Source of the DNA: Paulinella micropora
Lineage: Eukaryota; Cercozoa; Imbricatea; Euglyphida; Paulinellidae
DNA length: 20,000 nucleotides
Assembly: GCA_019918135.1 (NCBI GenBank)
Contig: WBZZ01004761.1
Location: forward strand, 12,501 to 32,500
Direction of reading: 5' to 3'
In this document: piece by piece, positions 9,341-18,335 of the stretch
How positions within the stretch are numbered: position 1 is the stretch's first letter
Layout of the letters: every line of letters begins with the position of its first letter
Made by a program: the position numbers and the translations under genes
The notes under the pieces: generated by a model
What the model was told of the DNA's origin: nothing
Seen by the model: the letters and a program-made list of their open reading frames with translations, nothing else
Databases searched by the model: none

Positions 9341-9670
9341 CGTCGACGTCGTTTAGCCCCGTAGTTTATCAGTTTATCTATTAATATAAATATTTATTTG
9401 AAATACTTTGATAATTATAAATTTCCACTGTGGAATATTGATATTAAAAGTGCTTAATATTCATATGTATACATACCGCTACCAGCCATGTTATGATTAG
9501 TATATGAATTTATAGAATAAATAAACTTAAGTATGATTACAAAAATAATAGAATTCGAACGCCCCCATCGTACGCGTGTTTGCTCCGGATCAATCCTGTT
9601 TCCTCATCGCGTTTGCATCGCATTTTCATAATATAATTATCATTCCACATCTTCATGCATATAAAATTAT

Positions 9671-9881
9671 GCACGCACACACACACACACACACACACAG
9701 ACACACATGAGACACTCGAACAGTAGCACACAAAAAACATACACATGTACATGTACACACACACACATGTACATGCACACTCACACATATATACACATGT
9801 ACATGCGTATACACACACACACACACACGTGCACACACACACACACACACACTTGCACACACACACGCACACACACACACA

Positions 9882-9913
<32 letters not shown>

Positions 9914-9943
9914 TACATACACACACTCACACACACACTCAGT

Positions 9944-9992
<49 letters not shown>

Positions 9993-10002
9993 CACACACG
10001 TG

Positions 10003-10039
<37 letters not shown>

Positions 10040-10118
10040 TATATTAATATATATATATATAGATATACATAAACACACACACATAAACACATACAATAAT
10101 ACACACACACACACACGT
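9671..10118. repeat. Long CA/CG-CA and TA microsatellite block
   Basis: CA repeats with interruptions (ACATGTAC, GTGCAC, CTTGCAC) run from 9671 to about 10020, then (TA)n with a TTATATTAATA centre to about 10065, then more CA units to 10118. His/Thr-rich or Cys/Val-rich open frames here are artefacts of the repeat. Confidence 0.95.
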
Positions 10119-10160
10119 GCACACAAACATGACGAAGTGGTAAATAATAAGGATCCGAAG

Positions 10161-10186
10161 GTCTCATAGTCTTAAGACCATGAGAC
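10161..10186. repeat. 26-bp near-perfect palindrome
   Basis: GTCTCATAGTCTTAAGACCA then TGAGAC equals its own reverse complement apart from one mismatched pair, with a perfect 10-bp core GTCTTAAGAC. It stands alone just beyond the CA block and about 320 bases downstream of the 3' end of the SET-like unit. Confidence 0.85.
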
Positions 10187-10189
10187 TTT

Positions 10190-10500
10190 TCCTGGCATTG
10201 CGATAGAATTACAGAAACACTTTTTTCAATTGATTTTATTAATTTCCAAGCGTGTTAATTAGTTTTACAGCTAAAAAACTTTTTATAAAGATGTGAATAG
10301 ATGTTTGATGACTTAAAAAATTACTTATGATCCGGTAATTTTACTTACAGTCTTACTGACAGGTTTTCTGCATGCAAGAACATGCTGTCGGTTGAAGAAG
10401 GAAGCTGATACGTACAAGTTCATAAACAAAACGTCGAACACATTTCACGTGTCAGCCCCATGAAAAAATTTTTACGGATGCAGACTGGTTGCCACCATTG
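10190..10500. other. AT-rich DNA downstream of the SET-like unit
   Basis: About 300 bases with no supported gene. It presumably holds the 3' untranslated region of the minus-strand unit. An alternative minus-strand reading frame of that unit would extend to 10452. Confidence 0.4.
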
Positions 10501-10557
10501 CCAGTCAACACAAGTTCCAACGCATCAGTTTCTTCTTCGTTTCTGACCCGATGTCTG

Positions 10558-10655
10558 GCTTGATTGCTTGATTGCTTGCTTCCTTGCGATTGATTGGTGG
10601 CTTGCGGGTTGCTTGATTGGTTGCTTGCTTGACCGGTGGCTTGCTTGCTGGGCGG
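10558..10655 (+). repeat. GCTT/GATT low-complexity repeat in the SET-like unit tail
   Basis: The plus strand is a string of GATTGCTT, GCTTGCTT, GGTGGCTTGCGG and GATTGGTT units. On the minus strand it gives a Lys/Gln/Ala/Asn-rich tail in more than one open frame, so the true C-terminal frame after the second Cys module is unsure. Confidence 0.75.
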
Positions 10656-10949
10656 CTGACAAGTTGACCTCCCGCATTCGCAAGTTTCACCATGCGGGTA
10701 GTGCACCGGCAGCCCGGGCCGCACATGCGCTCTCCCTGCTTGCACTCTGGCTCTGGGCTTGGCTCAACTATCTTAGACTGCTTAGGACTAACTACCTTGA
10801 GCGGCTTAGGACCACGCGTAGAAGTCTTAATAGGACCAACGCTCTCAGACTCCTCCTCGCGATTGAGCTCAGGCTGACAAGTTGACCTCCCGCATTCGCA
10901 ACCTTCACCATGCGGGTCACAAAGAGGGCACCGGCAGCCCGGGCCGCAC
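10656..10949 (-). repeat. Duplicated Cys-module DNA segment
   Basis: Segments at 10874-10949 and 10656-10724 are nearly identical and encode the CGPGCRC..CECGRSTC module. The downstream copy lacks 7 bases between GCGGGT and GCACCGG, which shifts the reading frame inside the module. The DNA flanks also match (GCGCTCT, CTCTGGCT), so the duplicated unit is larger than the Cys motif. Confidence 0.85.
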
Positions 10950-12150
10950 TTGCGCTCTGGCTTTGGCTGTCGGCTTGGCTGAACTAACGTAGGCTGCTTA
11001 AGTCCACCTCGCGTAGACGGCTTACGACCTCCTCGCGGAGTCTTATCCCCTGTGACAGACGTGCTAGTGCTTGCGCCCTCAGTATGAGTGTCCGCCAGGC
11101 TTTTTTCCTCAGCCTCGTCCTCCCCCTCCTTCAGACTTGCGCCCTCATGATCAATGCCCTTGACCGGCGACGGACTGCGAGATCTGGAAGGGGACAACTT
11201 TCCCCGGCCGCGGGGCGAGGAACGAGACTTGCCAGCGGCTGCCTTGCCAGATGCTGCATCAGGAATGTCGTTTGCACGGCGAAAAGCTTTGCAGGCAAAA
11301 CAACTGCACTTTAACGTATTGTGATTTACGTTCCCCCCCTTCGGCCGCTTGTCACAATTGCCGTCACTGTTACTTTTTGGTTGATTCTTGGTTTCCTTCC
11401 CGGGCACATCTACCTAACACATCAAAGCGAATTCTACTATTCACTCAAGCATAGTGACTTACCCCTTTGCTGGCCTTAGGTACATCAAACCACTTGAGTT
11501 TGCCATCCTGTACAAGCAACAGTAAACACATATATAGACACAGACATAACAATATTAGTACCTTGCCGAAGCCTGCAGGTAATAATGGAGGAATTTTAGC
11601 CTTCGGATGCTTAGTCCAATACAGGACCCCGAAGTTGAAATAAAGTATAGCCCCCACCTCGATGTTAGTGAGCGCCTTGGCAATTGGATAATCGAATCCC
11701 TTGCGGACAACAAATGTGACGGTCAAAGCCGGCAGGCGCGTGGTTCAACAGACCACCGGCGTTGTTGGCTGACTTTTGCCTGCAACGAGCTTCGATCGCA
11801 TCTCGCTCGTCACGTACCAGAGCTTGTTGCGGATTTGCATGCAATTGCTGCCAGGACTACTGAGCACTGTCTTGAATGTTTCTGGATCTTTCTCCTTGTC
11901 CACACACTTGCCCCAAAATTGTAGAAGTGGAGCTTGGCGCCCATCGAACTAGATACCTTCGCGTACTGCCACATCGCCCAGTTTTCCTGTGTTTTCCTGC
12001 TTGATCCAAATTGTCGGTGTTTCCATTCCGCTGATATCATTCTCGTCGCAACCGGAAGTGCGATCGAGAATTGAAATAGAAAATGTCGATAGCGTAGTTA
12101 CCCTTCTGGGAGTAGCACGGCCCGATGTCACTGACGGTAGCGACGTCTTG

Positions 12151-12910
12151 CTGCAGCAAACAGGAACGTATGACTGCATGCGCAAGCACAAAAAGAGACT
12201 ACATGAGGGACCTTGCATCAGCGTCTTTCGTTTTTTTTGTTGCCGGTGGGAGTCGCTGCACCAGTAGCGGCATCAGTCTTACGAGAAAAGCTGAGAAGGA
12301 TGCTAGCGGCATCGGCCGCCGCGTCGGTCCTTGCTGGCGGCGTGTTCCTGCTGCAGCAAAGAGGAACGTACTATGACTGCAAGCACAAAAAGAGACTACA
12401 ATGAATGAGCTCGAGGGTCCTTGCATCAGCGGCTTCCAATTTTTTCTTTTGGCAGGTGGGAGTCGCTTCGCCAGCCTTACGAGCAGCATCGGCCGCCGGG
12501 TCGGTCGGTGCTGGCGGCGTGTTCTTGCTGCAGCAAACAGGAACGTATGACTGCAAGCACAAAAAGAGACTACAATGAATGAGGGACCTATCATCAGCGG
12601 CTTCCAATTTTTTCTTTTGGCAGGTGGGAGTCCCTGCGCCAGCCTTACGAGCAGCATCGGCCGCCGGGTCGGTCGGTGCTGGCGGCGTGTTCTCTCTAAC
12701 CCTAAATTCAAAACTAGCCGCCGGGTCGGTCGGTGCTGGCTGCAGCAAACAGGAACGTATGACTGCAAGCACAAAAAGAGATTACAATGAATGAGGGACC
12801 TTGCATCAGCGGCTTCCAATTTTTTCTTTTGGCCGGTGGGAATCGCTGCGCCAGCCTTACGAGCAGCAGAGGCCGCCGCGTCGGACGATGATGGGGAAAA
12901 CAGCATGCTG
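12151..12910 (-). repeat. Tandem array of exon-plus-intron units (~168 bp)
   Basis: CTGCAG boundaries fall at 12151, 12351, 12528 and 12740, with a decayed one at 12908 (spacings about 200, 177, 212 and 168). On the minus strand each unit has a ~108-base coding part (AARKAG..KKKLEAADA) followed by a ~60-base pyrimidine-rich part starting GTCCCTCATTCATTG and ending TTGCAG..CTGCAG. The 60-base part fits an intron: phase 2 on both sides, and a multiple of 3. In the 12351-12527 unit the donor GT has become GA (near 12418). The 12740 unit has a 13-base loss at its exon start and an inserted segment. Confidence 0.75.
12693..12703 (-). repeat. Short telomere-like insertion inside the tandem array
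   Basis: CTAACCCTAAA lies in a segment (12686-12738) that breaks the regular unit length and is followed by a second partial copy of CCGCCGGGTCGGTCGGTGCTGG. It is too short to be certain, but matches the TTAGGG-type repeat at 4325. Confidence 0.4.
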
Positions 12911-12986
12911 CAAACATACATATGACTGCAAGCACGTTTGTAAAATAAATGAAGAACCTTGTAAGTGTGTGCTCAGGCTTCGCTGG

Positions 12987-13004
12987 GGTACTAGTACTAG
13001 TACC
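12987..13004. repeat. Perfect 18-bp palindrome GGTACTAGTACTAGTACC
   Basis: The sequence equals its reverse complement. It lies in the inferred first coding exon of the SET-like unit, encoding alternating Thr and Ser. Confidence 0.9.
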
Positions 13005-13463
13005 AGAAGTATCAGGTCTCTTGTCCGCCTCCTCTTCTTCTGACTCACTATTATCGGAACTAGTATTTTCGTCCGCCTCCTCAGCAGCTGATTCATCAGC
13101 CAAGGGCGCTTCAGGAGTATACAAGTCGTCCGCGTCGAACCCATTTTCATCCGCTTTGATACGCCTTGCAAGACAATGCATAACCCATGGTATGTACGTG
13201 CAGTGGAACTAATTGCGCATGGTAAAATTAAATGATATCAAGCTGACCGCCAATGATAATGTTCATAAGCGGCACCGGATTCAAAGTCCAACCGGTAGCT
13301 GCCGTTCAAACTATACAACAATGAATCATTAATGAGGTTCCAAATAAAAATAAGTAATTAGTTATTACCTCATGCACTCCGAGGTATCATCATCACGCCC
13401 GACGGAGCCAAGGGAATGCGTTGACACCGAGGAATCGCTGCGCTCGTCCGCGATGACATAATA

Positions 13464-15277
13464 TTATTGCTTAATACACGGAATGTCATGGTTTTTCTCC
13501 CAATAGGGATACTTGGGCAGCCGGGGCCGGTGACCCAACACCAAAGGAGCAATATACTGCTGCATTATGCACTTCTTTGCTCCCGTTACCATGTCTGCCC
13601 TGAGCTTCTCTGTCTCCACCTTGTTGACAAACAGAAAGTCAACAAACTGCAGCTTAAAGCGACGCTTGACACTCCGATCCACTTCCCTGCCTTTACCATC
13701 CACTTCCCTGGCGATCAGAAGCGAAGCGCCTGTGATCTCGAACTTGCTGATGTTGCTGAGCGCTGGACGCACCAAGACGCCAGGACTACATATGATATTA
13801 TATTATTGCTTCCCACCTTGCGAGAAATTATGATGCCTACCCGACAATGATGATATTTTTGCCTTTGCTGTCGTATAAGCTCACCCACGAACCGACCTAA
13901 CCCAATCAGGCAGGCCAGCAAACATCACCCTCATTCATTTGCGTGCTTACCTCAAGCATCGTGTTGGCATCAGGCCAAAACATCGAGTCGACCAAAGCAA
14001 AGTAAGAGAGGGTCTCTGCGTCGACTGTTGGAACGTACACAATCAACATCCTGAACAAAACAATCAAGCAATTTGCGGGCAGCTTTAACAAAAATCAGGT
14101 ACCCTTGCTGCATGAGTGCTTTTGTGTTTTCAGGTGCGTCCTTTGGAAACTTATACGTAAGGCAATCGTAAGGGGGCACTAGAATCGAAAAGAGTCCATC
14201 AGTAAAGTGATAGTGGTGTCGACAGTGTGCGGCACATCTTCCGGAGCGACGTAACAACACGTGCCAACACCGTGGATCAACACGGCAATGACCCTTGCCT
14301 GCGTCGTGGCTGCTGCGTTGTCCCGATCTCGAACTCCATTGGCAAAAGGAACGGCAGTCTTAGCTTGGTCCATTCCATCAATCGCGACGCTTGCGTAGAG
14401 GCGAGGTTGTTCACGAGCCAACTTGACGTGATTAGCATAGACCGCTCGTTCCTCCCTGACCTCGCTGAAGTGCGCAACCCTTCTTCGACGAACAGCATGC
14501 AGTTCCTCTTTCGTTTTGGCGGCCATCAAAGCTGTAAAAGATTCAGTGCATTGCTTGCACTTACCAACCGGGGGATCTTTTCTGATGACAAGATCTTCAA
14601 ACTTGGAGCGTTTGTTTACTGAGCCTGTCCAAATTTTCAGGAACGTAGACTCCGTCTTGTCCCAATCAATGTGAGAAGCAGGATATTCGATCTTGGCCTC
14701 ATGAATGGCAGCTTCCCAGTAGGTTTTTTTTTCTGGTAAGGCAAGTAGGTGAATTTATTTTTCTGGTAAGGCAAGTAGGTGAATTTAGAAGCAGGATCTT
14801 TTTCCCCAAGGTCTTTCTGCGCAAAACGTATTGGCAACTACGAAGAGGAGGCAATGAAAATAAAAAGGATGGCAACAGAACCTAGGTTCCAATTATCTGT
14901 AGGATTTTTGGAACCGAGTTGTGTTTGCTTGCGCAACGAGGAAAATAGAAAAACGACAGCATGAATTTACACATGTTACAATTTAACAAACAAATGAGGG
15001 CGCCAGCAAGATCTTGAGGTTGTTGAGGTATTATTCTAGCATCGCTTGAAACCACCTCGGTCTACATCGATGTCTGAGCGGAGAAGCCGACGCTGGTTGG
15101 GATCTCGGTGATGGATCGAAAGACTGCCCAACGATGGTAGCTCAAGCCGTATATGCGGCGGACACAAGCCTCATAAAAAGGAAATTGTGCCACAAGAATG
15201 ATTTGCAAAGGATCAACTTCCGCTTTTGAGTTGCGGTTATTGCGCATCAGGTCAAGAATGACCTCGCTCTGGTAGAA
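13464..15277 (-). pseudogene. DUF7869-like transposase N-terminal half with unknown C-terminal module
   Basis: Inferred segments: 15277-15062 (FYEACVRRIYGLS, like the Cys-Arg-x-AF..I.GIS motif of the family); 14837 to about 14190; about 14190-14103; 14050-13951; 13896-13841; 13785-13464. The middle has GKCKQC, HFSEVREERAVY and IDGMDQAKTAVP, then VLIHGVGT and VPHTVDTTITLLMD. These are the diagnostic order of DUF7869/DDE-like proteins, including the first acidic residue. The later D and HTHED-type motifs are missing. Instead there is an unrecognised module (PYDCLTYKFPKDAPEN..ALVDSMFWPDAN..FKLQFVDFLFVNKVE) joined through three 52-55 bp introns of matching phase. Defects: in-frame TAG at 15062, shifts at an A9 run near 14728 and a T4 run near 14190, and TAA at 13464 with open frame beyond. 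It could continue into the SET-like unit. Confidence 0.55.
14728..14787 (-). repeat. 30-bp perfect tandem duplication in coding sequence
   Basis: TTTTTCTGGTAAGGCAAGTA plus GGTGAATTTA occurs twice in a row (14728-14757 and 14758-14787). On the minus strand it duplicates ten residues (KFTYLPYQK-type), in frame, and also duplicates a CCTTACCAG 3'-splice-like string. The minus-strand A9 homopolymer directly after it is where the frame changes. Confidence 0.9.
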
Positions 15278-15279
15278 CT

Positions 15280-16080
15280 AAACATTCGCCCAACTAGGGG
15301 GTATCAGCTTTTCCGAAATTTTTTCAAGACTTTTAGGAACTTTCAGAAAACTTGTGCAAATGAATGGGAATTCAGTATTTAGTTACAGAACATAATAAAA
15401 TGATATTAAAACATGTTTTTATTAATAGTCAACCACTTGGACTTCACCTCCGGATGTGGACCGAAACCGGTCTGACACTATAATTTTTCTACTTTTTTTT
15501 CATGCCGGCGACGACAAGACCATGCTGGAAACAAGCGACAACCATGCACACCTTGCTTTCATTGTTTTGTTTTATTTGTTTTTAGTATTTTCCTACATTA
15601 TGAGCTGCTTTTACCTTTAAAAATTTTCTGCCGCTCGCTGTGGGAGGGGGATTCACGTTGGGGGGGGGGGGGGGGGGGGGTTGTGTGATGTGAAGGTTAC
15701 ATCCACCATGCACAACCTGCTGCGTTAATTTGTTTTGTTTGATTCCTAAGTATTTCTATTAATAGTATTCAGAAATATTTATTTTACATAGTGTAATTAG
15801 CTACAGATGGGGTGGAAAGGCTAGGGTGACACACACAGGGGGGGAGGGGGGGAAGGATAAGATGTCAGTGTGGCTACCACAAATAAAACTATCAATAAAT
15901 CTATTTAAATACATGCAAACGTAATTATAAACGCAAAATATAGAACTACTAGTAAGCAATACTAGGGCGCAAAGAGGGGGGGGGGGGGTACATTCGTATA
16001 CATACTATTACTACGTATACGTGATGTCTGGACGAGACATTGCTGCCGTTGCTTCAATGACGAGGCGAAATCAATGGGTC
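15280..16080. other. Intergenic with G-runs and a diverged direct repeat
   Basis: No gene supported. G-runs lie near 15660-15680, 15838-15852 and 15976-15988. A diverged direct repeat pairs CCATGCACACCTTGC..TTTGTTTTATTTG (about 15542) with CCATGCACAACCTGC..TTTGTTTTGTTTG (about 15707). This lies between the 3' end of the transposase-like unit and the 5'-most exon of the second unit. Confidence 0.5.
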
Positions 16081-16111
16081 ATCCTCATAAAAAACTAACA
16101 TCACTAGCAAC

Positions 16112-16180
16112 CGGCCAATTGCATAACTCACAAACGTCGCCACCTTCTTCGTTTTTGTAAGAACAACATGGGCAAGTCCA
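16112..16180 (-). other. RanBP2-type zinc finger near the C-terminus
   Basis: WTCPCC-SYKN-EEGGDV-CELC fits W-x-C-x2-C-x3-N-x6-C-x2-C exactly, followed by WP. These fingers bind single-stranded RNA or ubiquitin. It lies after an Arg/Gly-rich stretch in the last exon, and the frame ends at TGA a few residues later. The phase-1 junction at 16436/16380 joins it cleanly to the preceding acidic tract. Confidence 0.8.
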
Positions 16181-16446
16181 CGGATTCGGGCCTGGCTGAT
16201 TCGCTCCTTGCATCTCACTGCCCCTGCGTTGAGATTGCCGAGCTTGCTTAGAATCCGCTGAATTTCGCGCACGCTTGCGTCCACGTCCACCCGCAGCCCG
16301 ACGTGCGCGGCGGCGTCCGCGCTGACGGCATGCTTGGCGTCTTCGCATGATGGGACTTCCGTCTGAGCCATCATGTTCATCTACAGTAAATATATAAGTT
16401 ATTAATGCATTTTGATGAAACATATTTGATAATACCATTTTCTTTT

Positions 16447-16560
16447 TCCTCTGAATCAGAAGATGGATGCTCAGACGATGAGTCGGACGATGAATGATCA
16501 GATGATGAGCTGGATGAATCCTCAGAGGACGGGTTCTCAGACGAAGCTGGTTCTGCAACA
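16447..16560 (-). other. Ser/Asp/Glu-rich tract
   Basis: A run of SSEDSSSSSSDHSSSDSSSE type between the SAP motif and the zinc finger; a likely disordered, possibly phosphorylated linker. Confidence 0.7.
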
Positions 16561-16595
16561 CCCACGACTTCCTCCTCTAATCCACATTCACAGAC

Positions 16596-16718
16596 TTGGA
16601 AATGATTCCATGCTTGATCAATGAGTTGCGCCTTCTTTAACTGTTTGCGGTTGGAGTCTTGCGATGAAACACCATGCATTCGAAGCCAGGACTTTAACTC
16701 GCTGACTACTATCTGGCT
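16596..16718 (-). other. SAP-type DNA-binding motif within the transposase-like unit
   Basis: The residues VSELKSWLRMHGVS followed by KKAQLIDQAWNHF show the SAP helix-turn-helix pattern: hydrophobic-x-x-LK-x-hydrophobic-L, then G, then K-x-x-LI. A linker slightly longer than usual separates the two helices. SAP motifs bind AT-rich DNA, which would suit a chromatin or transposon-end role. The motif is seen; the function is inferred from the family. Confidence 0.6.
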
Positions 16719-18242
16719 CGATGCAAATTGATCCTTATGATGTGACGATGTTAGCAAAGTGAAAACTTTTCGCCAAGGCTCAGACGCATTTGCAAAGGCC
16801 AAGTCCTGCTCCTTCTTTTCTTCGCTAGTAAGCTGTCTTGCTCCACGCCATCGTGGGTGAGCAGGAGGACGTCTATCGTTGACAAAATACGTGCGAGGCA
16901 AAGAAAGGAGCTCATCAGGTGTTAAATGAGTAAGGGCGTCTATTTTTTCCTTACGTTCAGGAGCCAGTTCACTGGCAGCTCATCGATGAGTCGAAATTCT
17001 ACTTTCCATTCCTTTCCTTTTGCATCAAGACAGGACATGTGAGCAGGGCGGCCGGGCAGGTCACCTTCGAAATATTCGCCATCAACTTCCACCCTCGTCA
17101 AGTTTCCTTTGGCTAACATTTCTTCCACATGCGCTCGCTCGTCCTGCCCTAGGTACTTCGTAGCTAAAGAGCGAATATCTTTCTTTAAGCGAGGGTTGAC
17201 GAAATACCCGACAGGAAGCTTCCGAGGCATGTCAGTCGCTGTCATACATAGCACAATAAAGATGATTCGTGATCGGGTGGGTTTGGGAAAGGGGGGGGAA
17301 GGGGGATTTCTGATGAAGTAGTGTTACCGGGGCGTCCGACAAACAAGTGAATTGGTTCTCCGTTTGGATCATCACGGACACCATGAAAATTCTGTGCATC
17401 TCCCCAAGTAGCGATTTCTACAGTTGGCAAAGCGTCAGGGTCCTTCTTGGTGATTCGGTAGGCTAAAGGCTTGTTGTAATGCTTGAAGCTTTTGTTCATA
17501 CATGGACTGAAGTGCGTCATCCCATCGTAATTACATCCCAGAACGACCAGCACGTGTCTCGTCTTGTGCTGCTTCTTGAATGCAATAATGAGCTTCAATA
17601 AAGCTTGCGCTATGTTGGTTGTTAGGAAGGTACTCTTCCATCCAATGTCCATGACTCGGAATTCCTGATCATCACCGTCATGCCCATGCCCAGGATGCTT
17701 ACGATGTGACTCTACTTGGAAACGGATCCCCCTGTCCACTACATTAAGACCAAGAAAGCCCAGCATCGCTCACGCGGTGTTATCCCCAGCGCCCTCCCAC
17801 TCAAGATATAATTTCCAAGCTGGCATAGTGCGAGGATTCCAAAGCTCCCAATGTAAAAGTGCAGCAAGCATGGTAATATTGCTGTTCGCACCGTGTTCTA
17901 CAGCACCTTCGAGGTAGGTGAGAATGAAGTGTGTATCGGTCGTGTAGCAGGTATTAATACCCACGCAAAGTCTAAAAACTATTTTTCCTTTGAAGTCTTT
18001 GGCGGCACGATGGCATGATGGGATTTTCACAGGCTGCTTCATGTCTGCGGATATGAAAGTCGCAGCAAAGTCTGCTGGCGCTCCCTTCTTGCGCTGCATG
18101 CTTGCAACGCGGCACGCCCTGTGAATCTTATGATGATAATTGTTACGGCTGCGCCATCGCTGAGCTTCCGCTTCACTCTTGAAACCTTGAGCATGCTGAG
18201 CAGTAAGCTCCGTGCAGATCTCACATTTTGAAAAGTCTCCAT

Positions 18243-18335
18243 CTGGAACATAAACATGTAAATTGATTAATAGTATTAGAAATAGTACTAAGGTCTGAGA
18301 TATTAATGCATACATACTATAATAGTTATTAGTAC
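18243..18335 (-). other. Representative spliceosomal intron (93 bp)
   Basis: The border reads AGAG|GTACTA and TGTTCCAG|ATGG. Both sides are phase 1, and splicing brings FVR next to DGDFSKCEIC, which fits the family. The intron is AT-rich and also open in frame, so readthrough would add 31 hydrophobic residues. Confidence 0.7.

Larger units (their letters stand above)
10507..13208 (-). pseudogene. SET-domain-like protein with acidic N-terminus and Cys-rich modules
   Basis: Exons inferred: 13208-12958, 12907-12800, repeat-unit exons to 12212, 12150-12102, 12030-11562, 11507-11463, 11413-10507. Introns are about 49-71 bp GT-AG and mostly phase-consistent. The N-terminus is acidic (ADESAAEEADEN, SESEEEEADKRPD). 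Repeat exons carry AARKAG..P..QKKKLEAADA. The 12030-11562 region has GGLLNHA (11737-11770) and, in another frame, AKALTNIEVGAILYFNFG. These match the NHS and GEEL-x-F-x-YG elements of SET lysine methyltransferase domains. The last exon has a CSCFAC pair, Arg/Ser-Pro stretches, and CGPGCRCPLC..CECGRSTC twice, the second copy broken by a 7-base deletion. Frame shifts lie near 11915, 11730 and 11772. A protein methyltransferase role is inferred; catalytic competence is doubtful as written. Confidence 0.6.

Noticed and set aside
9537..10126. Cys/Val-rich and His/Thr-rich open frames
   Set aside because: Produced by the CA microsatellite on both strands; no domain and no bias toward one frame.
11739..11741. 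In-frame TGA in the SET-like unit as a recoding signal
   Set aside because: The overlapping frame contains the SET-type NHA motif here, so the TGA frame is likely wrong at this point.
11607..11924. Plus-strand open frame of 105 codons
   Set aside because: It is the antisense shadow of the SET-like exons.
11940..11948. In-frame TAG in the SET-like unit (GTATCTAG)
   Set aside because: Another frame across this point reads well and a one-base shift at the A4 run near 11915 explains the change, so the TAG is probably not in the true frame.
14532..14564. A 33-base GTAAGT..TTTTACAG intron in the second transposase-like unit
   Set aside because: Unspliced, it encodes KCKQC, which matches the KCEIC pair of the neighbouring unit, so it is coding.
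16926..16969. A 44-base intron GTAAGG..GATGAG in the transposase-like unit
   Set aside because: The segment is open in the downstream frame with a good protein composition and the 3' end lacks a pyrimidine tract; a one-base shift near 16970 is as likely, so I left it undecided.
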